Shown here piece after piece: positions 58,180 through 64,000 of a DNA stretch of 64,000 nt. The notes beneath the pieces were generated by a model. The model was not told the origin of the DNA, did no database searches, and saw nothing but the letters and a program-made list of their open reading frames with translations. The translations under genes and the position numbers were made by a program. The stretch is taken from the NCBI RefSeq assembly GCF_000955975.1, contig NZ_JYJF01000004.1:71440-135439 (forward strand). Reading direction: 5' to 3'. Origin of the DNA: Saccharothrix sp. ST-888. GTDB taxonomy: Bacteria > Actinomycetota > Actinomycetes > Streptomycetales > Streptomycetaceae. The number at the start of each line of letters is the position of its first letter. Position 1 is the stretch's first letter.

Positions 58180-58208
58180 AGCGTAGCCCGCTTTCGTTCA
58201 AACTTCAA
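58180..58208 (-). promoter_or_regulatory. Candidate promoter of yceI
   Basis: On the minus strand TTGAAG (-35), 17-base spacer, TACGCT (-10). A further ttgaagcctaaac lies in the leader, so TTGAAG occurs twice and may be part of an operator. Confidence 0.5.
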
Positions 58209-58309
58209 CCATGCGGCGGGGGACTCCCTGAGGAATCCCCCGAACGGCCCTGCCTCGGCCCCGCCTGCCGTGCTGTACCGGGACCGCGCCCCGGGTGTTC
58301 GGCAACCGG

Positions 58310-58840
58310 TCAGCCCTTGGTGGCGTCCACCAGCTCGAAGGCGGTGCGGCCGTCGATGCTCTCCCGGATGATGTCCGCGTGCCCCGCGTGCCGGGCCACC
58401 TCCTCGATCAGGTGGGTCAGGATCCAGCGCGCCGTACGCCGGCTGTTCGGAGGGAACCACGGCGCGCTCGGCAGCGGCGCGTCCACCTCCAGACCGGGCA
58501 GGCTGCGGACGATCTCCTCGGTCTCGGCGGCCACCGCCTCGTACTCCTTCAGCCAGCCCGCGAGCGTCTCGCCCTCGAGCAGCCGGTGCTCGTCGGCCCA
58601 GTCGTCCGGCTGCACCTTCCCGCGCTCGTCGTCCATCAGGACGCCGACGATCCAGAACCGCTCGCACCGCGCCACGTGCTTGACCAGGCCGGCCACGGAC
58701 AGCGCGCTGACGCTGGGCGTGGCCACCCCCTGCTCCTCGGTCAGGCCGAACGCCGCGCGACGGATCGCGCCGCGCTGGGCCTCCAGGAAGGCCAGCAGGC
58801 TGTCACGCTCGTCGTTCTCCGCGCGCACCAGGATGGGCAT
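58310..58840 (-). CDS. DinB-like / DUF664 protein
   Basis: 176 residues, four-helix DinB fold of the DUF664 group common in streptomycetes (mycothiol-dependent or metal-binding enzymes). Metal-ligand positions are visible as AGLVKHVARCERFWI and LTHLIEEVARHAGHADIIRE, which supply the three histidines of the family. ATG start. It is divergent from the SNF2 gene. The enzyme's substrate is unknown. Confidence 0.88.
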   Translation of the reverse strand: MPILVRAENDERDSLLAFLEAQRGAIRRAAFGLTEEQGVATPSVSALSVAGLVKHVARCERFWIVGVLMDDERGKVQPDDWADEHRLLEGETLAGWLKEYEAVAAETEEIVRSLPGLEVDAPLPSAPWFPPNSRRTARWILTHLIEEVARHAGHADIIRESIDGRTAFELVDATKG

Positions 58841-58977
58841 GTCGACTCCTTCTCGTCGTGGGTTTTCCCCGCTTCGGCAGGACCGACGGTAGCGAGCAAT
58901 CAGGACAGTTCCGGTCCGCTATCGGCCTCCGGATAGGGTCGATCGAGTCCGCATTCGCATCCCGGGAGGCCAGGCCG

Positions 58978-61900
58978 ATGTACGCCCTGCACGCGCTCTG
59001 GCAGGCAGACGGCCGCCTGGCCCTGTGGGCCGAGGATGCGCAGGCGTTCGGCGTGCCCGCCCGCGAGGTTCACCCGGTCGGCGGCTCGTCCGCGCTGTCG
59101 GCGGGCGCTGCTCGGGCCGCAGGCCCCGAGCGTCCGGTGGACCCCGAACGCCGGGCGCCCAAGGGGGTGCGCGCGGCCGTGCACCCCTATGCGTGCCCCG
59201 CCGACGCGCTCGCGCGCCTGCTCGGTGCCATCGGCCCAGGGCTGGGCTGGCTCGCCGAGCAGGCCCGCGAACGGTGGGCGACCCTGTTGCTCCCCGGATT
59301 CAGCGCCACGCCCACCCCCTCCCCGCAGCTGCCGGTCGGCGCCGTCGAGCGCGGCGTCACGCTCTCCCCCTGGCGGGTCCCGGTGCTGCTCTTCGAGGCT
59401 CCCGAGGCGGCGCAGCTGCTCGGCGAGCTCTTCGACCCGTACTGCTCGGTGGCCGTCGCCGAACTCCCCGGCACCGGACCGGTCGAGGTTGCGTACGGGG
59501 CCTCAGTGCGCTGGCTGACCGCCGTCCACGACCTCGCCTGGCGGCTGGTCGGCCGAGGGCGCGTACTGCCGGTACTCCGGGAGACGCGCGGCGGGCTCCA
59601 CGCGCACTGGCAGCCCGCCCCCGACGCGGCGGCCCGGCGCGAGGCCGAGGCACTCGCCGCCGGATGCCCGCCGGTCTGCCGTGCCGAGTGCAGCCCCGGC
59701 GCCCGCGCCCGGACCGGCACCGAGCTGCTCGCCGAACTGCTGGACGTCCTGGTCGACCGTGAGACCCGGGTGGCCCTCGAAGGCGCACCGCCCCCGCTGC
59801 GCCGGGCTCCCGCCACCGTCGCGGAAGCCTGGTTGGCAGCGCTCCATGCCGCCGACGGACTCCTTGCCCCCGTAGCGCCCCAGGCGGTGCCGGCCGTCGG
59901 ACTGCCGGGGAGCCTCCCGGGTTCCGACTCTGCCTCCGGTTCTGCCCCCGGCCCGGCCCTCGGCCGGAGCGGCGCAGGCGCGGACCTGGGGCCGGGCTCG
60001 GGCGTGGGTGCCGGCGTGGGTGCTGGTGCGGATTCGGCGAAGCGGGCCGCCGCAGACCTCACGGACCGGCTGGCCGCCTGGTACGCCGGGACCCCTGCTC
60101 CCGATCAAGCGCTGCGCCTCTGCTTCCGGCTCTCCGAGCCACTCGGCCACGACGCCGACCTGCCGGACGCGCCGGGCCCGTCAGCCGTCGCCAACCAGCC
60201 TGCCGGTGACGACGATTGGCGTATCGACTTCCTCCTCCAGTCCGTCGACCAGCCCTCCCTCCTGGTCACTGCCGAGGACCTCTGGTCCGGCGGCCCGGCG
60301 TGGGCCGCGCTCTCCCGGCAGACCGATGACCCGGTCGGCAGCTACGCCGCAGAACTCGACCGGGCTGTGCTCCGCCGCCCGGAACTCCGCCGGGCACTCC
60401 GCATCTCGCGTCCCACCGGACTCGCGCTCGACCGGGCCGAAGCCCTCGACTTCCTCCGCGAGGCCGCCCCCGCGCTGGCCGAGGCCGGGTTCGGCGTGCT
60501 GCTCCCCGCCTGGTGGCAGCGCCGTCCGCGCCTCGGTCTGGTTCTCAAGGCGGCTCGCACGCCGGTCGCCGGTGCGTTGGAGCGGACCGGGCGGATCGAC
60601 CGTGATGCGGTCATGGACTTCCGCTGGTCCGTGGCGATCGGGGAACTATCGCTCACCGAAAAGGAGTTGGCCGAGCTGGGGGCGGCCCAGCAGGGCCTGG
60701 TCCGGTTGCGCGGTCGCTGGATCGAGGTGGATGCGAAGCAGATCGAGGCCGCACTCGCCTTCCTGGCCCACCAGGGCGCCGGCGTAATGTCCACAACGGA
60801 GGTCCTGCGGCTGGCACTTGACCCGACCGTGCGAGTCGCCGGGCTGCCGGTCGCCCGGGTCGAGGCGGTCGGCCCGCGTGGACCCGGGCGCGGTGCGGAA
60901 CGCGCGTCGCCGCCGATGCTTCCGGACGGCTTCGGGGCGACGCTGCGCCCGTACCAGGAGCGGGGTCTGGCCTGGCTGCACAGCCTCGCCCGCCTTGGCC
61001 TCGGGGCCGTCCTGGCCGACGACATGGGGCTCGGCAAGACCGTGCAGACGCTCGCCCTGCTCGCCGTGGAGAAGGCCGAGCGCTCCGAGCCGGCCGACCG
61101 AGCCAGGCAGGCCGGGCAGGCCGGGCCGGCTGAGCCGGCTCTGCGGGCCCCGGGGACCGCCACGGCGAACCTCCTGGTCTGCCCGATGTCCCTGGTCGGC
61201 AACTGGCAGCGGGAGGCGGAGAGGTTCGCCCCGATGCTGCGCGTCCACGTCCACCATGGCGCGGGCCGGGCGGACGGTTCGGTCACCCAGGCGGTCGCGG
61301 ACGGTGCCGACCTGGTCATCACCACGTACGGGCTGGCCCAGCGGGACGCCGACGAGCTGGGCCGGATCGCCTGGCGCCGGGTCGTCGTGGACGAGGCGCA
61401 GTTCATCAAGAACGCGGCCACCGCCCAGTCGCGGGCGGTCCGTTCGCTGAAGGCCGAGCACCGGATCGCCCTCACCGGTACGCCCGTCGAGAACCGGCTC
61501 GCCGAACTGCATGCCGTGCTCGACTTCGCGAACCCGGGGCTGTTCGGGTCGGCGGAGTCCTTCAAGGAGCGCTACGCCATTCCGGTCGAGCTCAATGCGA
61601 ACCCGGCCATGACCGGCCAACTCCGCAGGCTGGCCGGGCCTTTCATGCTCCGCCGGTCCAAGTCGGACCCGGCGATCGCGGCCGAGCTCCCGGCCAAGCA
61701 GGAGATCACCGTCTGGTGCAACCTCACCGCCGAGCAGGCCGGCCTGTACCAGGCGGTGGTGGCCGACCTGCTGCAGCGCCTCGGGGGCGTGCGCGGGGTC
61801 GAACGCCAGGGGGCCGTGCTCTCGGCCATCGGCAGGCTCAAGCAGGTGTGCAACCATCCGGCCCAACTGCTGCACGATCGTTCGGTGTTGGGCGACCGTT

Positions 61901-62517
61901 CGGGCAAGGTGGCGCGCCTGGAGGGGATCCTGGCGGAGGCCCTCGCGGAGGGCGGCCGTGTGCTGGTCTTCACCCAGTACGCGGAGTTCGGCCGGATGCT
62001 CCAGCCCCACCTGGCCGCCCGCCTCGGCGAGGAGGTGCTCTATCTGCACGGGGGCGTGCCGAAGCGACGGCGAGAGGAGATGGTCGCCCGCTTCCAGTCG
62101 CCGGACGGCCCCCGGGTCTTCCTGCTGTCGCTCAAGGCGGGCGGTACCGGGCTCAACCTGACCAACGCCAACCACGTCGTCCACCTGGACCGTTGGTGGA
62201 ACCCGGCGGTGGAGGACCAGGCGACCGACCGTGCCTTCCGGATCGGCCAGCGCAGGGACGTCCAGGTGCGGCGCCTGGTCTGCGTCGGCACCGTGGAGGA
62301 GCGGATCGCCGAACTGATCGAGTCCAAGCGTGCGTTGGCCGAAGCCGTGGTCGGCGAGGGCGAGCAGTGGCTCGGCGACCTCTCCGCGGCCACGCTGCGC
62401 GAGCTGGTCTCCCTCTCCGCCGACGCGATCGGCGAGTCCGACGCGGACGGTGCGATCGGTGCGATCGGTGCGTCCGAGGCGGTCGGCAGAACCACCGGAG
62501 GAGTGATCGGACGATGA
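58978..62517 (+). CDS. SNF2-family DEAD/DEAH-type helicase
   Basis: ATP-driven DNA translocase/remodeller of 1179 residues. The N-terminal 600 residues include the helicase-associated DUF3670 region (ALLGAIGPG- to VMDFRWSVAIGELSLTEKEL). The motor follows: motif I DDMGLGKTVQTL (near 681), II DEAQFIKN (near 805), III ALTGTPVENRL, then the second lobe with VFTQYAEFGRML, LYLHGGVPKRRREEM, SLKAGGTGLNLTNANHV and motif VI QATDRAFRIGQRRDVQVRRL. A short insertion of Ala/Gln/Pro repeats lies between motifs I and Ia. ATG at 58978 begins the conserved MYALHALWQADG. The stop overlaps the next short gene. Confidence 0.93.
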   Translation: MYALHALWQADGRLALWAEDAQAFGVPAREVHPVGGSSALSAGAARAAGPERPVDPERRAPKGVRAAVHPYACPADALARLLGAIGPGLGWLAEQARERWATLLLPGFSATPTPSPQLPVGAVERGVTLSPWRVPVLLFEAPEAAQLLGELFDPYCSVAVAELPGTGPVEVAYGASVRWLTAVHDLAWRLVGRGRVLPVLRETRGGLHAHWQPAPDAAARREAEALAAGCPPVCRAECSPGARARTGTELLAELLDVLVDRETRVALEGAPPPLRRAPATVAEAWLAALHAADGLLAPVAPQAVPAVGLPGSLPGSDSASGSAPGPALGRSGAGADLGPGSGVGAGVGAGADSAKRAAADLTDRLAAWYAGTPAPDQALRLCFRLSEPLGHDADLPDAPGPSAVANQPAGDDDWRIDFLLQSVDQPSLLVTAEDLWSGGPAWAALSRQTDDPVGSYAAELDRAVLRRPELRRALRISRPTGLALDRAEALDFLREAAPALAEAGFGVLLPAWWQRRPRLGLVLKAARTPVAGALERTGRIDRDAVMDFRWSVAIGELSLTEKELAELGAAQQGLVRLRGRWIEVDAKQIEAALAFLAHQGAGVMSTTEVLRLALDPTVRVAGLPVARVEAVGPRGPGRGAERASPPMLPDGFGATLRPYQERGLAWLHSLARLGLGAVLADDMGLGKTVQTLALLAVEKAERSEPADRARQAGQAGPAEPALRAPGTATANLLVCPMSLVGNWQREAERFAPMLRVHVHHGAGRADGSVTQAVADGADLVITTYGLAQRDADELGRIAWRRVVVDEAQFIKNAATAQSRAVRSLKAEHRIALTGTPVENRLAELHAVLDFANPGLFGSAESFKERYAIPVELNANPAMTGQLRRLAGPFMLRRSKSDPAIAAELPAKQEITVWCNLTAEQAGLYQAVVADLLQRLGGVRGVERQGAVLSAIGRLKQVCNHPAQLLHDRSVLGDRSGKVARLEGILAEALAEGGRVLVFTQYAEFGRMLQPHLAARLGEEVLYLHGGVPKRRREEMVARFQSPDGPRVFLLSLKAGGTGLNLTNANHVVHLDRWWNPAVEDQATDRAFRIGQRRDVQVRRLVCVGTVEERIAELIESKRALAEAVVGEGEQWLGDLSAATLRELVSLSADAIGESDADGAIGAIGASEAVGRTTGGVIGR

Positions 62518-62762
62518 CCGACGCACAACCGCTGTCCGAGCTCCTGGACACCTTCTGGGAGGGGGACTTCACCCTTCATGCCACCCCGGCGGCACCCGTC
62601 TCCCCTGCATCGGAGCCCGACCCTGCCCCGGGCTCAGCCCCCGGCCCCGCCCCCGATCCGGCCATCGCCGCGCTCGGCCCCTCGGGCATCCGGATCGCCG
62701 GACGCGACCTCGCGACCCTGCTGGTGCCCACCTACCGGCAGCTGACCGAGCCCGCCGACTGA
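62514..62762 (+). CDS. Short ORF coupled to the SNF2 gene, possibly a truncated SWIM-type partner
   Basis: 82 residues (starts MTDAQPLSELLDTFWEGDF, then a Pro/Ala-rich stretch and GIRIAGRDLATLLVPTYRQL). In many streptomycetes the gene after this helicase encodes a SWIM zinc-finger protein of several hundred residues, whose C-terminal part contains a similar SELLDTFW element. No SWIM CxCx(n)CxH motif is present here, so this may be a shortened remnant. The ATG overlaps the helicase stop. Confidence 0.5.
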   Translation: MTDAQPLSELLDTFWEGDFTLHATPAAPVSPASEPDPAPGSAPGPAPDPAIAALGPSGIRIAGRDLATLLVPTYRQLTEPAD

Positions 62763-62823
62763 CGGCCTCACGCGGCGGGCCGGCCATGCCACGCCGCCGG
62801 GGCCGACCCGTCGGCGGCTGCGA

Positions 62824-63420
62824 CTACGGCTGGACCGGCTTGCGGACCAGGACATACGCCTGCCCGAACCGCTCGGTCTCGCCGGGCTCGCGCAGCAGTC
62901 GGGCGACCTCGACCAGCCCGGCATCGAGCATCAGCCCGACGATCCGATCGGGCGACCAGCGGTAGGCGAGCGAGACCTTGTGGTCGAACGCCTGGACAGG
63001 GACCAACGGCCCGTCGCTGGCCTGGAACGCGATCAGCAGGTGACCGCCCGGAGCCAGCACCCGGTGGAACTCGCCGAACACCTCCGGCACGTGCTCCGGC
63101 GGCGTGTGGATGATGGAGTACCGGGCGAGAACGCCGCCGAGAGCGCCGTCCGCCACGTCCAGGGCGTTCATCGAACCTTCGTCGAACCGCAGCCCCGGGT
63201 GTGCCTGGCGGGCCAGTGCGACCATCTCCGGCGACAGGTCGATGCCGAACACGTCCAACCCGAGTGAGCACAGGTACGCCGTCGCCCGGCCGGGCCCGCA
63301 GCCGAGATCGGCCACCGGCCCGCCACCGGCGGCCTGCACGAGTTCGGCGAACGAGGCGAGCATCGCGCGATCCAGCGGCTGGCGCTCGAGTTCGGAGCTG
63401 CGGGCCGCCATGCGCAGCAT
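62824..63420 (-). pseudogene. SAM-dependent methyltransferase, N-terminally truncated
   Basis: The Rossmann core is intact: VADLGCGPGRATAYLCSLGL, VFGIDLSPEMVALAR, RYSIIHTPPEHVPEVFGEF and APGGHLLIAFQAS. Relatives carry another 25-30 residues before PLDRAMLASFAELV (the helix that caps SAM). Here these are replaced by MLRMAARSSELE, which is only the antisense of the neighbouring kinase frame. It may still fold, but a broken 5' end is the simpler reading. Convergent with the short ORF at 62514. Confidence 0.6.
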
Positions 63421-63910
63421 CGAGGAGTCGGCCCGGGCCGCACTGGAGGACTTGGACTACGTGCTGGTCGTGCTGCGCGAGGAGGAGGCGGGGACGGCTC
63501 CGACCCGGACTCTGGCCGACCTGCCCGAGCTGCTGGACCGGTTGCGGCACGCGGGGGCGGTGGTGGAGCCGGAGCTGTCGGGCGAGTTGGCGCAGGTGCA
63601 GGGGACACTCTCCCGGGCGGCGTACCGGATCCTGCAGGAGGGGTTGACGAACGTGTTGCGGCACGGGGCGGGCGGTCCGATAGAGGTCCGGGTGGCGGCC
63701 GCGTCGGACGGACTGGAGCTCAGTGTGGTCAACCGGACCGGGGCGGTGGCGAGTACGGGCAAGAGTATGGGTGCCTTCCCGACGTCCGGGCACGGCCTGC
63801 CTGGGCTGACCGAGCGTGTGCGGCTGCTGCACGGTGAGATCGAGGTCGGCCCGGACGGGCCGCAGCACTGGCGGTTGGCGGTCCGGCTGCCGGTCCGGTT
63901 GTCGGCATGA
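63410..63910 (+). pseudogene. Sensor histidine kinase, C-terminal fragment
   Basis: 166 residues beginning RSIEESARAALEDLDYVLVV, the end of a HisKA_3 dimerisation helix. An HATPase domain follows: AYRILQEGLTNVLRHGAG (N box) and GHGLPGLTERVRLLHGEI (G box). Sensor, membrane helices and the phosphoryl-accepting His are all missing. Abuts the methyltransferase fragment on the opposite strand. The stop overlaps the next gene by ATGA, as is usual for kinase/regulator pairs. Confidence 0.75.
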
Positions 63911-64000
63911 TCCGCGTCGACGCGAGCGAGGCCGTCACGACCAGTCCTGACCCGAGCGCCGCCGTCGTGACCGGCGCCCCCGGTACCGACCCGGCCGCCC
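63907..64000 (+). CDS. Start of a gene coupled to the kinase fragment (partial; response regulator expected)
   Basis: ATG overlaps the kinase stop. Only 31 codons are inside the window (begins MIRVDASEAVTTSPDPSAAV). A regulator would be expected after a HisKA_3 kinase, but the visible residues are an Ala/Thr/Pro-rich stretch rather than the usual receiver start, so an extended N-terminus or a different protein remains possible. Confidence 0.5.
   Translation, partial: MIRVDASEAVTTSPDPSAAVVTGAPGTDPAA

Noticed and set aside
58164..58667. Minus-strand frame of 167 codons before yceI
   Set aside because: Overlaps the real DinB-like gene in another frame and the yceI promoter; composition is Arg/Gly/Ala only.

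Overview
The window is very GC-rich DNA with strong third-position GC bias, GTG starts, many ATGA start/stop overlaps and a dense set of regulators (TetR, LuxR, LysR, WYL, two ECF sigma factors, a Ser/Thr kinase). This points to a Streptomycetaceae chromosome (Streptomyces or Kitasatospora). Core housekeeping genes at the left end (topA, a transporter-like/thymidylate kinase fusion, holB, tRNA-Thr) indicate the conserved chromosome rather than a plasmid. There is no insertion sequence, prophage, CRISPR array or rRNA.

Region by region. 1-13130: DNA-metabolism block topA, MFS-tmk fusion, acyltransferase, holB, then a degenerate-looking secreted esterase, a lipoprotein peptidase, a LysE exporter and tRNA-Thr(CGU). 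13348-18930: two LuxR-type regulators around a small secreted protein gene, a truncated KAS III (FabH) remnant, a divergent MFS/WYL-regulator pair with a palindromic operator candidate, and a secreted HbpS-like protein. 19204-26058: an acidic small protein, a large membrane protein joining a kinase-like part to an LPG-synthase-type flippase part, NUDIX, methyltransferase, GNAT and tyrosine phosphatase genes. 26435-32687: ECF sigma factor coupled to a one-TM protein whose first codons form a perfect 46-bp palindrome, then a Ser/Thr kinase, a K+ channel, TatA and a TetR regulator. 32712-37917: a cupin, a small membrane protein, and an acyl-CoA ligase/acyl-CoA dehydrogenase pair divergent from an unusual tandem-TetR regulator. 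37983-42968: a small Asn/Gly-rich secreted protein, then an Hsp90-like ATPase translationally coupled to a TPR protein. This coupled pair is the best candidate for a little-described system. 43037-52176: 2OG-oxygenase, DedA protein behind a possible PHO box, ThrE-type exporter, membrane protein, NlpC/P60 endopeptidase, SigE-family sigma factor with its coupled membrane protein, and an Eis-like acetyltransferase. 52251-58840: a TetR/GNAT divergent pair separated by striking palindromes, a macro-domain protein, a SnoaL-like remnant, an MFS/LysR divergent pair, YceI and DinB-like proteins. 58978-64000: an SNF2 helicase with a short partner ORF, and a head-to-head junction of two 5'-truncated genes (methyltransferase and sensor kinase), with the start of a further coupled gene at the edge.

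Functions are assigned from motifs read in the translations. Starts were chosen from ribosome binding sites and conserved N-termini. No database search or folding calculation was run, so family names rest on recognised motifs and regulatory calls rest on symmetry and position only.
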